Shown in pieces: positions 33,664 through 43,066 of a stretch of DNA of 43,839 nucleotides. Positions within the stretch are counted from its first letter, which is position 1. Each line of letters begins with the position of its first letter. The position numbers and the translations under genes are program-made. This stretch comes from an uncultured Bacilli bacterium (lineage in GTDB: Bacteria; Bacillota_I; Bacilli_A; RF39; UBA660). The notes under the pieces are model-generated. The model saw only the letters and a program-made list of their open reading frames with translations. It searched no databases and was not told the DNA's origin. The stretch covers positions 1 to 43,839 of the forward strand of contig CANROU010000002.1 of assembly GCA_947632325.1 (NCBI GenBank), in the 5' to 3' direction.

Positions 33664-35217
33664 ATGATTTTAAAGAAACCATATGGCTTTTTAATTCGGC
33701 ATTTTCAAAAGATTCACTGGTTAATTTTATTGTTGTGTGCCTATTTATTTTATAAAAATAGTCAACTTTCATCATTTGTAAATGATTATTTACAATTAGG
33801 GGTTTATGATCAAGCACTAGATGGTATTACTAATTATGTTAATATTCCTTTCTATATTGTTATTATTCTTATATTCATTATCAGTATTTTCATTATGTCT
33901 CTTTTACGTTATAAGAAGAAACCTTATCGTTTTTATATCTTTTTATTTTTAGAATATTTATTTATGTTTGGTATTTTTATATACACTAAGGATTTCTTTT
34001 TAAATTTAACTGCGGCGGTAAAAGTAACTACAGCTTTAGCTATTAGAGATTTAATTTCTATTGCGTCTCTTCCACAATATGTTATCTTTATTGTCGTTTT
34101 ATTAAGGGCCTTAGGCATTAATCTTAAAAGTTTTGGTTTTGAAGATGAGAAAGATAGGATTGCTGTAGAAGAAAAAGATAATGAAGAATTTGAAGTTCAA
34201 GTTAACGTAGATAAAGATAAATATAAACGAAAATTAAATAAAAGTATTCGTCTTTTAAAATATTTTTATATAGAACATAAAATAGTTATTCAAATTATTG
34301 CTTCTATTGTTTTAATCGTGGGTATTGGTTATACGACATACTATTTTAAAGTGGTAAATAGAGTTTATAAAATGAATGATGTTTTTTCGGCAAACGGCTA
34401 TAGCGTTCAAGTTCAAGATGGTTATATTACTGATAAAGATATGAGTGGTAATTTAGTATTAGATAAAAACAGTAATAAAAAATTTGTTATCTTAAAAATA
34501 AAAGTAGTTAATCATGGTTCTAGTAGAGAAATGAATATGGATCGTTTTCATGTTTTAAATAAATTAAGCCGTAGTAATTATACTACTAATTATAATAATA
34601 GTTTTATGGATTTAGGTATGCCTTATGAAAAAACTACTTTAAAAGCTAATGAAGAAAAAACTTTCTTACTTATTTTTATGACTGATAAAAAGTTAGAAAA
34701 TAATAAATTTGTTCTTACTTATCAAGATGTTAATGGTAGTAAAAAATTAAAAAAGGTTAAGTTATCTTTAACTGATGTAACGGAAATTAAAGAAGAGGCT
34801 AATCATAAATTAAATGAAGATATAACCTTGCTTATCAATAAAGAGAAAAAAACTATTCGCTTTGAAGAAGCTACTTTTGTTAAAGAACAATTATATTATT
34901 ATCCTAATTGTTATATTAATGATTGTCCTATTGCTAGTTCAACTGTAACGGCTCCTGATGGTAAAAGTATACTTGTTTTATCATATTTAACGGATGATTT
35001 TACTACCAAAGAATTGGTTGACTTTTGTAAGAGATATGGTACAATAAATTATATAGATAATAAAGATAGTAAGACGGTAAAAGCCACTATGGCTTTATCA
35101 AGAACATATCAAGGCAATTATTTATATTTGTTACTACCACAAGAAGTAGAAAACAGTAAGAACGTTGATTTGTTGTTTACGATAAGAGATAAACGATATA
35201 TTTATAGATTAAAGTAG
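33664..35217 (+). CDS. Polytopic membrane protein with extracytoplasmic DUF4352-like domain
   Basis: 517 residues. Four hydrophobic segments in the first 155 residues are followed by a charged cytoplasmic loop, another membrane helix (about 208-228) and a large extracellular beta-rich region. That region ('FVILKIKVVNHGSSREMNMD', then 'TTLKANEEKTFLLIFMTDKK') resembles DUF4352/telomeric-repeat-like Ig domains, which are known from surface proteins. It is the first gene of the operon that continues to the right edge. Function unknown; it could be a platform or assembly factor for the pilus-like system. The domain match is weak. Confidence 0.6.
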   Translation: MILKKPYGFLIRHFQKIHWLILLLCAYLFYKNSQLSSFVNDYLQLGVYDQALDGITNYVNIPFYIVIILIFIISIFIMSLLRYKKKPYRFYIFLFLEYLFMFGIFIYTKDFFLNLTAAVKVTTALAIRDLISIASLPQYVIFIVVLLRALGINLKSFGFEDEKDRIAVEEKDNEEFEVQVNVDKDKYKRKLNKSIRLLKYFYIEHKIVIQIIASIVLIVGIGYTTYYFKVVNRVYKMNDVFSANGYSVQVQDGYITDKDMSGNLVLDKNSNKKFVILKIKVVNHGSSREMNMDRFHVLNKLSRSNYTTNYNNSFMDLGMPYEKTTLKANEEKTFLLIFMTDKKLENNKFVLTYQDVNGSKKLKKVKLSLTDVTEIKEEANHKLNEDITLLINKEKKTIRFEEATFVKEQLYYYPNCYINDCPIASSTVTAPDGKSILVLSYLTDDFTTKELVDFCKRYGTINYIDNKDSKTVKATMALSRTYQGNYLYLLLPQEVENSKNVDLLFTIRDKRYIYRLK

Positions 35218-35227
35218 GAGGAACATT

Positions 35228-37069
35228 ATGAAAAAGATGAATCCTAAACAAAAGAAGATAATAATCATTTTGATTATCATTATTTCTGTTTTATTATTAG
35301 GATGGATAATTTGGTCTGTTTGGTTAGAAAAATTATACATTATGAGTAAAAATGAAAAAATAATGTTGGATGCTTCTGTTCGTTATTATGAACTTAATAG
35401 TGGACGTTTACCAATAGAAGATAATGGTGTATCAACAGTTTCTTTAAAGACCTTATATGATGAAAAATATATAAAAGAGGCCTTTTATTTAGGAAAGACA
35501 TCTAAATTATGTGATGCTTCTATGTCATGGACTAAGGTGCGTAAAGAAGATGGTCAATTAAAATATTATGTTTATTTAAAATGTGGTAAATTAGAATCTA
35601 ACGTAGATCATACAGGGCCAACGATTACTTTAAATGGTGATACTTCATTACAAATTGATCATAATAGTGAGTATGAAGATGCTGGTGTAAAAAATGTAGT
35701 AGATAAAGGTGATGGTCAATTAGAAGTAGCTAATGTTAGAGTATCAGGTAAAGTAGATACAACTAAAATTGGAACTTATACTATTACTTATACAGCTTAT
35801 GATAATCTAAAAAATAAAAGTCAAGTTAAAAGAGTTGTTAAAGTGGTTGATATGTTAAATACAGTTACTAAAAATAATACTGAGAATGGTTACTATAAAG
35901 GTAGCGTTGGTAACAATTATGTTTTATTTTCAGGAATGTTATTTAGAGTAGTTGGTGTTAACAGTGATAATACAACTAAGGTAATTAGTGCTTATCCAGT
36001 TAGTAATATGATCTATAATAGTGATAATAATTTTGAAAATAGTGATATCAAAAACTGGTTAAATAAATATTTTTATGAACATTTAAGTACTAAGGCTAAA
36101 AAATATGTTTATCAAAATAGTACTTGGTGTAATGATAATTTAACTACTGATAATCTAAATAGTGCCTCTTGTTCTAAAGAATCCAAAAAAATGCCTGTGG
36201 GGTTATTATCAATACAAGAGTTTAATAGGTCATTAGATGGTGATTATGCTTCATTTTTACAATCCGAATATATCTATTGGTTAATCAATAGAAAAGATAA
36301 AGATGCTGCCTGGGCTAGTCGTGATGATTTCTTATTAACTGATGGTAGTAATTTCTTAAGTTTTACTTCTCCTACAGCTCTAGCTGTAAGACCAGTGTTA
36401 AATTTAGTTAGTGATATCGCTATTATTGGGGGAAGTGGAACAGAAAGTGATCCTTATCTATTGAGTGATTATAGTCCCGCTAGAGTTCAATCTAAATTAA
36501 ATACTAGATTTAGTGGTGAATATGTTATTTACTCTGGTTACTTATTTAGAATTGTAGAAGTAGATGATGATGGTACTACTAAGGTAGTTATGGATACTAC
36601 TTTATCTAATGATGGTCAAGATATTCAAATTAAATATGATAACGGGGATAATGATAAAATATATAATGCTAAACAAAAAGGTAATATTGCTTATCAAATC
36701 AACAATAAATTAAATCAATATATAAATACTGATTTGTTTGTTAAAAAAGAAATTGATGTACCTATTTATAAAACATATGCAACTTATGAAGCTAATAGAG
36801 TAGAGCATTATACCGTAAAACTTTTTGCCCCTGATATGTTTGAATTATTTAGTGCTAGAAACACTAAAAATGATTTTGCTAGTTATTGGTATCGTAATTC
36901 ATCAAAACAAGCTAATACATATTTTGTCATGGCTAACGCTGGTAATATTTATACACAACCATTATCAGAATATAAAACCGCCGGTGTTAAATTAAGTGCT
37001 TATTTTAAAGATAATGTTAAAATAACTAGTGGAAGTGGTACGAGGGAAGATCCATATTATGTTAAATAA
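35228..37069 (+). CDS. Anchored surface protein with DUF5011 domain and internal repeats
   Basis: 613 residues. The N-terminal helix (about 10-32) resembles pilin-type anchors. A Cys-containing domain follows (about 60-125), then an Ig-like DUF5011 domain ('GPTITLNGDTSLQIDHNSEY' to 'VKRVVKVVD'). Two copies of a domain beginning 'Y-x-G-x...YV(L/I)(F/Y)SGxLFR(V/I)V' follow (about residues 225-420 and 430-613). Each copy contains 'SGTESDPYLL' or 'SGTREDPYYVK' near its end. GGAGG precedes the ATG, 11 bp after the previous gene; the sortase gene overlaps its end by 11 bp. Probably a cell-surface or pilus-tip component. Confidence 0.6.
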   Translation: MKKMNPKQKKIIIILIIIISVLLLGWIIWSVWLEKLYIMSKNEKIMLDASVRYYELNSGRLPIEDNGVSTVSLKTLYDEKYIKEAFYLGKTSKLCDASMSWTKVRKEDGQLKYYVYLKCGKLESNVDHTGPTITLNGDTSLQIDHNSEYEDAGVKNVVDKGDGQLEVANVRVSGKVDTTKIGTYTITYTAYDNLKNKSQVKRVVKVVDMLNTVTKNNTENGYYKGSVGNNYVLFSGMLFRVVGVNSDNTTKVISAYPVSNMIYNSDNNFENSDIKNWLNKYFYEHLSTKAKKYVYQNSTWCNDNLTTDNLNSASCSKESKKMPVGLLSIQEFNRSLDGDYASFLQSEYIYWLINRKDKDAAWASRDDFLLTDGSNFLSFTSPTALAVRPVLNLVSDIAIIGGSGTESDPYLLSDYSPARVQSKLNTRFSGEYVIYSGYLFRIVEVDDDGTTKVVMDTTLSNDGQDIQIKYDNGDNDKIYNAKQKGNIAYQINNKLNQYINTDLFVKKEIDVPIYKTYATYEANRVEHYTVKLFAPDMFELFSARNTKNDFASYWYRNSSKQANTYFVMANAGNIYTQPLSEYKTAGVKLSAYFKDNVKITSGSGTREDPYYVK

Positions 37070-37832
37070 AATACACAACGAAAAATATCTTTATCTTACC
37101 ATATTAGTTTTAATAATTATTATAATAATTTTGTTTATACTACCCTATTTTCATCCTACTTACAAGATAGAAGATAGGGTAGGTAATATAAAGAAGCAGC
37201 AAAAACAAGCTAGTGCTACTATACAAGGTTGGATTAGAGTAGAAGGTACTAATATTGATTATCCTGTAGTAGATGGTAATACCATGGAAGAAGATAATTA
37301 TGATTATACTTGGATGCGATATGAAACAGACCATATTCAAAATAGAATAGCTATTTTAGGACATAATCTGTTAAATGTTTCACATCATCCGTTAATTACT
37401 GATCCACATCATACGCGTTTTGAACAGTTATTATCGTTTGTTTATACTGACTTCGCTAAACAAAATCAATTTATTCAATTTACCATTGGTAATGATAATT
37501 ATCTTTATCGTATATATGCTATCTATTTTACTAATGAACATGATAATGCTCTTAATCTTGAGAAAAAAGATATGAAAGAGTATATCAAAAAAGCCAAAGA
37601 AAAAAGTTATTTTGATTTTGGAGTTAATGTTAATAGTAATGATAAATTAATAACTTTGATTACTTGTACTAGATTCTTTGGTAATAGAAATGATTATGAA
37701 TTTAAAGTAGAGGGTAGATTGGTTAGAAAATTAGAGAAAATAGATAATAAAAGAGTAAAAGAAACAAAACAATATAAGGATATAAAACAAACATTAGAAG
37801 AAGGTGAAAAAAATGAAGAAACGAAAGCTTAA
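37059..37832 (+). CDS. srtB: Class B sortase
   Basis: 257 residues from the ATG at 37059, which overlaps the previous gene. An N-terminal membrane helix (about 12-30) is followed by the sortase fold: 'ATIQGWIRVEGTNIDYPVVD', catalytic His in 'IAILGHN' and catalytic Cys in 'LITLITCTRFFGNRNDYEF', with Arg after it. Sortases of this class attach proteins to peptidoglycan or polymerise pilus subunits. The neighbouring surface proteins have no LPXTG-like C-terminus that I can see, so the substrate is either elsewhere or uses a different signal. Class B is inferred from the spacing and sequence around the Cys. Confidence 0.85.
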   Translation: MLNKIHNEKYLYLTILVLIIIIIILFILPYFHPTYKIEDRVGNIKKQQKQASATIQGWIRVEGTNIDYPVVDGNTMEEDNYDYTWMRYETDHIQNRIAILGHNLLNVSHHPLITDPHHTRFEQLLSFVYTDFAKQNQFIQFTIGNDNYLYRIYAIYFTNEHDNALNLEKKDMKEYIKKAKEKSYFDFGVNVNSNDKLITLITCTRFFGNRNDYEFKVEGRLVRKLEKIDNKRVKETKQYKDIKQTLEEGEKNEETKA

Positions 37833-40584
37833 TAGAAAGGGAATGGCCATACTTTTTATTGTTTTAGTAGCTATCATAGCCACTGTTGGTTATGGCGTTT
37901 ATTCTGAAAATGGAGGCTCTAATCAAGGGGTGGCAGAGAATACTAAAGCATCAGAAAACGACATAATAGTACAGGACTTACAAGCTATATTAGATAATCC
38001 TGACTATGTTGTTTTTGATGGATTGGATAGCCCAACAGATAATATAATTGGTGTATCTGCTGGTCCTAAAACCGTTAAAAATGATGATGATATCGTTGTT
38101 AGTTTTTTTCAGACAAAATTGCTAAATACAGGAGCAGAAATTATGGCTTATCTTGAAGTTAGAGGCTCTGATAAATATACGTATGGAATACATCAAGTTG
38201 GCTTCTCGACAGGATATAAAGATGGTGACGGTGTTATAGGTAATGGAATATATATATGCGCTACGCTTAGATCCAAAGGAGGCAGGTGGGATGAAAGTTT
38301 ATTGTGGAATAAATTTCGAAATGGGGACTTTAGTGTCGACGCGTTGTCACAGATAGACGAATTTAGTAGTATGCCAATTGCTTGCGAATATAGGTTATTA
38401 TGGCCATATTCTAATGATGTTTATGAACCAAGTAAAGAAACAAAGGACTTGGAAGATACTGTAACATATCAAGTGAATAATTCCCAAAATATGGTTTCAA
38501 ATACGCATGTGTATCCAGTTGGTGATTCAACTAATCAAGAACTATCTTGTAGTACTAATCCAACAATTACTACTAATACAAAGTCTTTTACACATGGTAC
38601 AAATTATAAATTGGATGGCAATGATTATTGCGAAAAAGATTGTCAAGAAACAGTAACGGTTACATATGGCCCACCAGTTGCTACTTTTGCTGGAGGAGCG
38701 GTAGAATATGAAGTAACTGTCAAGTCAGAAGTTACTTGTGCGCCACACTATTTAAATTCATTAAGTATGCCAAGTCCACCAAGCATTTGTCCAATTAATG
38801 CTCAATGCGCTAATAGAAAGGCTGGAGATAAGTATGAACATTTTGCTGGTCCAACTGATGATTTTGATAGTTGTATATTATCCTGTGATGGTGGAGAATA
38901 TAGTCAAGATTGTATTAATAGTTGTTATCAACAAGTATATGAAGATGAACAATCGCTATCTAATTTAGCATTTAATTATAATGCTCCTGTAGTAAGACAA
39001 TTATTAACCGATGACCCTGATTATAATCCTTGTGCTAGCGGTGTTGGATATTATACAGTTAACGGAAGACATATAAAGTGGAATTATTGTGATGCTTACG
39101 CTAAGTGTAAGTCCCTTAAGTATGGTTTTATAAGTAAGCAGGCTTTGGATGATAATTGGGAATGCGCTTCTCCATTTTATTTAAGTAAATATGGGGAAGG
39201 GCTCAAAGGCATATTAAGTGGCACGGGTGCTAAAAGATATAGATTTGATGAGAATGGTTTTTTGCGAGGTGCAGGAAGCTATGGTAAGGAATGTGGTGAG
39301 ACATGCGTGTGGAATTCAAATGGTAATCTATGTTCAAGCGACAAAACATATCAAGAAGGTTGCTGTTATTTAACTCAATATGATGCCGATTATGTTTATA
39401 AAAAAGCATTAAATACTATAACTAAGGCTAAGCAGGAATGTGATTCTATTACTGCAGGAGAACCAAAAATAGATACAGCTACTTATACTATTTTAGTTTC
39501 TAACCATGGTAGAGGAGTAGAATTTACAACAGGTGGTTCACCAAAATATTCTAATGCAGATGATATTACTAGAGCTATGAAAAAAGTTAATGTATCAGCC
39601 GTAGAACATAATACAGGTAGTTCCACTATGAAAGGTGAAGTAGTCCCAACTTCATCAAATAATAATAAAACCAAAACAGAAGAATTGACTTTTCAATTTC
39701 CAAAAGCATATCAAAATAAATCAGAAAACGAAGTTATCGTATATCAAGGAAATGGCAAAAATAAGGAAACTCCAGCAGATTATTCTTACGTTGGTAATAA
39801 ATTCTTTACTAATTTAAACACGGCTAACATTAATACTAAGTGGTATTTTGCTAAGCTAAAGGGTGAAAATAGAGAACTTGCTAAAGATGAAATTGATTCA
39901 TGGAATATTTTAGCCAATGTTAACAATTTTGGATTAAATAAATGGAACTTTGATATTAATTGTTTTTATGCAGTAAAGAACCCTGATGACGGCTGCCCTC
40001 CTGGTGTTCCTTGCCCACCACCTGATTGCCCACCGGATGAGCCTTGTTGTAATGATACTTGTTGTCTTGGCCCTCATTGTAGCGACGATGGCGGTTTAGA
40101 TTATATATTTAGACCAATTGCTTTAAATAATATATTCCCAGGTGAAGACGAAAATAGTAGTCGTAGTGCTGGATGGAATTGGAGTATAGGTGCTATTAAC
40201 ACTCGTAATGGAGACTATAAAATTAATCCAATTGCTTTAAAAAATCATATTGAAAATGATACTGCTACTTATGTTAACGAGGAACTTGATTATGAAATAA
40301 AGCTTACGCCAGCAGCTATGCGACAAATTAGAGCGGATAATGCTAAGAGAGATAGCTATTTAGATTATAAGGGTATGAGTTGTAGTACTAAAAATGATAT
40401 AACGGCATGTCATAGTAACTATTTAGATACGCTAGACGTTGAATTTACACGTAAAGCTGTAATAGGTTGTAACAATAGTAAAAATGGTCAATGTGATCTC
40501 TTGGATGCTGTTAGTGATCCATTAATCATTAGTTATTATCAAAGATTTGGTTATGACATTGTTAATAATGTAAGGACAAAGTGA
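37813..40584 (+). CDS. Large Cys-rich secreted/anchored protein of the pilus locus
   Basis: 923 residues from the ATG at 37813 (AGAAGGTG upstream), overlapping the sortase gene by 20 bp. The N-terminus 'KRKLNRKGMAILFIVLVAII' is a prepilin-like signal: basic, K-G-M, then a hydrophobic stretch. The rest is extracellular, with about 50 Cys, a proline/Cys segment 'CPPGVPCPPPDCPPDEPCC' near 720, and repeated 'C-x-x-x-C' pairs suggesting many disulfides. No LPXTG and no C-terminal membrane helix. Unrecognised. It may be a TadG-like or major surface subunit. The Trx-like lipoprotein next door could serve its disulfides. Confidence 0.6.
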   Translation: MKKRKLNRKGMAILFIVLVAIIATVGYGVYSENGGSNQGVAENTKASENDIIVQDLQAILDNPDYVVFDGLDSPTDNIIGVSAGPKTVKNDDDIVVSFFQTKLLNTGAEIMAYLEVRGSDKYTYGIHQVGFSTGYKDGDGVIGNGIYICATLRSKGGRWDESLLWNKFRNGDFSVDALSQIDEFSSMPIACEYRLLWPYSNDVYEPSKETKDLEDTVTYQVNNSQNMVSNTHVYPVGDSTNQELSCSTNPTITTNTKSFTHGTNYKLDGNDYCEKDCQETVTVTYGPPVATFAGGAVEYEVTVKSEVTCAPHYLNSLSMPSPPSICPINAQCANRKAGDKYEHFAGPTDDFDSCILSCDGGEYSQDCINSCYQQVYEDEQSLSNLAFNYNAPVVRQLLTDDPDYNPCASGVGYYTVNGRHIKWNYCDAYAKCKSLKYGFISKQALDDNWECASPFYLSKYGEGLKGILSGTGAKRYRFDENGFLRGAGSYGKECGETCVWNSNGNLCSSDKTYQEGCCYLTQYDADYVYKKALNTITKAKQECDSITAGEPKIDTATYTILVSNHGRGVEFTTGGSPKYSNADDITRAMKKVNVSAVEHNTGSSTMKGEVVPTSSNNNKTKTEELTFQFPKAYQNKSENEVIVYQGNGKNKETPADYSYVGNKFFTNLNTANINTKWYFAKLKGENRELAKDEIDSWNILANVNNFGLNKWNFDINCFYAVKNPDDGCPPGVPCPPPDCPPDEPCCNDTCCLGPHCSDDGGLDYIFRPIALNNIFPGEDENSSRSAGWNWSIGAINTRNGDYKINPIALKNHIENDTATYVNEELDYEIKLTPAAMRQIRADNAKRDSYLDYKGMSCSTKNDITACHSNYLDTLDVEFTRKAVIGCNNSKNGQCDLLDAVSDPLIISYYQRFGYDIVNNVRTK

Positions 40585-40602
40585 TTAGGAAGGAGTTAAA
40601 AC

Positions 40603-41067
40603 ATGAGTAAAGGAATGTTAGCTGTTGGAATTATCGTTTTAGGAATTCTAACATTTGGAGTAGTAAGTATTGTTCAAAACTTTCAATCAGGTAGTGAACT
40701 GGATTATTACTTACTAAAGGAAACAACAGAGGCCGCGATGATTGATGCGGTGGATATTAACTATTATCGTACAAATGGGCAAATTAGAATAGATAAAGAA
40801 AAATTTGCGGAAAACTTTGTTAGAAGATTTGCTCAATCAGTAGATAAAAATAGATATTATGATATCAAAATGTATGATATAAATGAAACTCCTCCTAAGG
40901 TAAGTATTCAAGTTGATTCAGCTACTAGTTTAACATTTGATGATGATCATTTAGATATAAGTACTAAAATTGATGGTATATTAGAAAGTACATACAAAAA
41001 TGATGCATTAAAAAGAGAGTTAATGGAAGATGGAAAATTAACAGGAAAGGGGAATTTAGATGAGTAA
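40603..41067 (+). CDS. Small anchored pilus-locus protein (TadE/DUF5411-like)
   Basis: 154 residues. The N-terminus 'MSKGMLAVGIIVLGILTFGV' repeats the K-G-M plus hydrophobic pattern of the upstream protein, hinting at a shared processing or anchoring signal. A mixed alpha/beta extracellular domain follows ('KEKFAENFVRRFAQSV', 'PKVSIQVDSATSLTFDDDH'), like minor pseudopilins of Tad systems. GGAAGGAG precedes the ATG; the CpaB-like gene overlaps its end by 8 bp. Family assignment by context and size. Confidence 0.5.
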   Translation: MSKGMLAVGIIVLGILTFGVVSIVQNFQSGSELDYYLLKETTEAAMIDAVDINYYRTNGQIRIDKEKFAENFVRRFAQSVDKNRYYDIKMYDINETPPKVSIQVDSATSLTFDDDHLDISTKIDGILESTYKNDALKRELMEDGKLTGKGNLDE

Positions 41068-41872
41068 TTTAATAGTAGGAATTAAGAAATTTTTCACAAA
41101 TAAGAACACTGTAACAGTAGTTGGTGTTTTAGCGGCCGTTATAGTTTTATATGTTGGCTATAATTGGCGTATCAAATCAACATTACAAACGAGGACAGTT
41201 CCATATGCTAAAGAGACCATAACAGCAGGGGAACAAATAACACAAGATATGATTGGTCAAATGGAAGTGCCACCGGCATTACTTAAAGGCGATGTTATTT
41301 TAGATGCTTCTTCTGTTATTGATAAATATGCTAGTTCGGATGGTGTGATTCCTGAAGGTAGTTTATTTTATGGACGTTGTGTCGTAGAGAAGGAGCAACT
41401 AGCAGCTAGTAGAATTTTAGAATATCCAGATGGTTATGTTTTATATAACTTTCCAGTAAATACAGAACTTACTTATGGTAATTCAATGTATCCAAATAAT
41501 TACATTGATATTTATCTTAAAGCTATTAACAAATTAGATGAAAATAATCCTGATCAAGCTGATAAAATCATGGTTGGAAAACTATTAGAAAATGTTAAGA
41601 TTTTATCTGTTCTTGATAGTAATGGTGATCCAGTATTTGCTAATATGGAAGAGAAAAAATCTCCAGCATTGATTATCTTTGCAGTGCCAGAGGAGTATCA
41701 TATTCTATTACGTAAAGCCGGTTTCCTTAGAACATATGATACGGAATTAATTCCTGTACCAACGGCTGAGAGTTTAAAAGAGGAACCAGGGGAAGTTAAA
41801 TTAAGCAGTAATGATTTAAAAGATTTTATTAATCGTGTTACTGTATGGACAGATGAAAATGCAACACAATAA
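41060..41872 (+). CDS. cpaB: CpaB/RcpC-like Flp pilus assembly protein (SAF domain)
   Basis: 270 residues. One membrane helix (about 18-32) is followed by an SAF domain ('VPYAKETITAGEQITQDMIG...PPALLKGDVI', 'DGVIPEGSLFYGRCV') and a second beta-rich domain ('YVLYNFPVNTELTYGNS'). CpaB proteins sit between the pilus machinery and the cell envelope. GGGG/AAAGG precedes the ATG, which overlaps the previous gene. It is followed by a tandem heptamer and then CpaF. The symbol is used in the family sense. Confidence 0.75.
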   Translation: MSNLIVGIKKFFTNKNTVTVVGVLAAVIVLYVGYNWRIKSTLQTRTVPYAKETITAGEQITQDMIGQMEVPPALLKGDVILDASSVIDKYASSDGVIPEGSLFYGRCVVEKEQLAASRILEYPDGYVLYNFPVNTELTYGNSMYPNNYIDIYLKAINKLDENNPDQADKIMVGKLLENVKILSVLDSNGDPVFANMEEKKSPALIIFAVPEEYHILLRKAGFLRTYDTELIPVPTAESLKEEPGEVKLSSNDLKDFINRVTVWTDENATQ

Positions 41873-41877
41873 TAATT

Positions 41878-41905
41878 AAAGAATAAAGAATAAAGAATAA
41901 AGAAT
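41878..41905 (+). repeat. Four tandem AAAGAAT heptamers between cpaB and cpaF
   Basis: Four perfect 7-bp units lie directly between the cpaB stop and the AAGGAAG ribosome binding site of cpaF. Seven-base units change spacing without codon phase, so unit number would alter the intergenic distance or mRNA structure rather than a coding frame. Confidence 0.85.
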
Positions 41906-41925
41906 AAAAAGGAAGTGTGGGTTAG

Positions 41926-43053
41926 ATGCAAGAAAGTATTTTTGATCAACTGGACTTTGGTCCCTTTCAAGATTTGATTAATAATGATGATATTACTGAT
42001 ATTTCATATAGTAATAATGGTCAAACATGGGTACGCTCTCTAACCCAGGGTTCTATTAGGGTTGAAGTCCCTAATTTAACTAATGCTTTTGTAGAAAAAT
42101 TAGCTTTTCAATGTTCTAATGTAATGGGTACTACTTTTAATAATGCTAAACCCTTTTTGGATGCTGAAAGTACGGAATTACGTTTGAATTTTGTTCATGA
42201 ATCTATAGCTACTAATGGTATTGCTTTAGTTATTCGTAAAACACCGGCTAAGATTCGTTTACAAAAAGAAAAATTATTAGAAGAAGATTATGTACCTTTA
42301 GATATTCATGATTTTTTAATTAAATGTGTTGAAGGTCATTGTAATATTATGGTTAGTGGAGAAACTGGTTCTGGTAAAACAGAGTTTGTTAAATATCTGG
42401 CTAGTCATACTAAAACTAATGAAAAGCTTATTACCATAGAAGATACTTTGGAACTACATTTAGATAGAATTTTTCCCGAGCGGGATATTGTCGCTATGAA
42501 AACGAATAATGTCGCATCTTATAGTGATGTCTTAGTTACTTGTATGAGACAAAACCCTAAATGGATTTTATTATCCGAAGTTCGTAGTGCTGAAGCTGTT
42601 AGTGCTGTGCGTAATTCTATTTCATCAGGACATAATATCTTATCTACTATCCATGCTGATAAAGCTAGTGCTATACCATATCGTATGTATAGTTTAATGG
42701 AAACAGATTTGGATGTTAATCAGTTTTTATCAACTATTTATCGTTATATTCAAATAGGAGTTCATATTAAGGCTTATTATAGTCAAAAATATAAACAATT
42801 TCATCGTGAAATTGATGAGGTAGTTGAGTTTTATGTTGATGAGAATAATGTTCCACAGTGTCGAACTTTATATCAAAAATCTTTTGATGGAAAACCTTTA
42901 CTTCAAACTCCTAGTAGTCATTTAACAGAGTATTTGGCTAATCAAAATATTCAATTTACTATGCCAAATGCCACTGTAAATCAAGATGATAGTAATAAAG
43001 ATACGACTAGTACTAATAAAGATACAGAGGATAATATAGAAGAATTAATTTAA
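41926..43053 (+). CDS. cpaF: CpaF/TadA-type secretion ATPase
   Basis: 375 residues. Walker A 'VSGETGSGKTEF' near 148, the Asp box 'TIEDTLEL', Walker B 'WILLSEVRSAEA' and the His box 'LSTIHAD' identify a type II/IV secretion ATPase of the TadA/CpaF group. It powers assembly of Flp-type or pseudopilus fibres from the cytoplasm. The N-terminal part (about 1-100) is the usual helical and beta region. The C-terminal 40 residues are polar and rich in Asp/Asn/Thr. It is followed after 13 bp by the TadB-like gene. Confidence 0.88.
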   Translation: MQESIFDQLDFGPFQDLINNDDITDISYSNNGQTWVRSLTQGSIRVEVPNLTNAFVEKLAFQCSNVMGTTFNNAKPFLDAESTELRLNFVHESIATNGIALVIRKTPAKIRLQKEKLLEEDYVPLDIHDFLIKCVEGHCNIMVSGETGSGKTEFVKYLASHTKTNEKLITIEDTLELHLDRIFPERDIVAMKTNNVASYSDVLVTCMRQNPKWILLSEVRSAEAVSAVRNSISSGHNILSTIHADKASAIPYRMYSLMETDLDVNQFLSTIYRYIQIGVHIKAYYSQKYKQFHREIDEVVEFYVDENNVPQCRTLYQKSFDGKPLLQTPSSHLTEYLANQNIQFTMPNATVNQDDSNKDTTSTNKDTEDNIEELI

Positions 43054-43066
43054 GGAGGTAGCTAGA

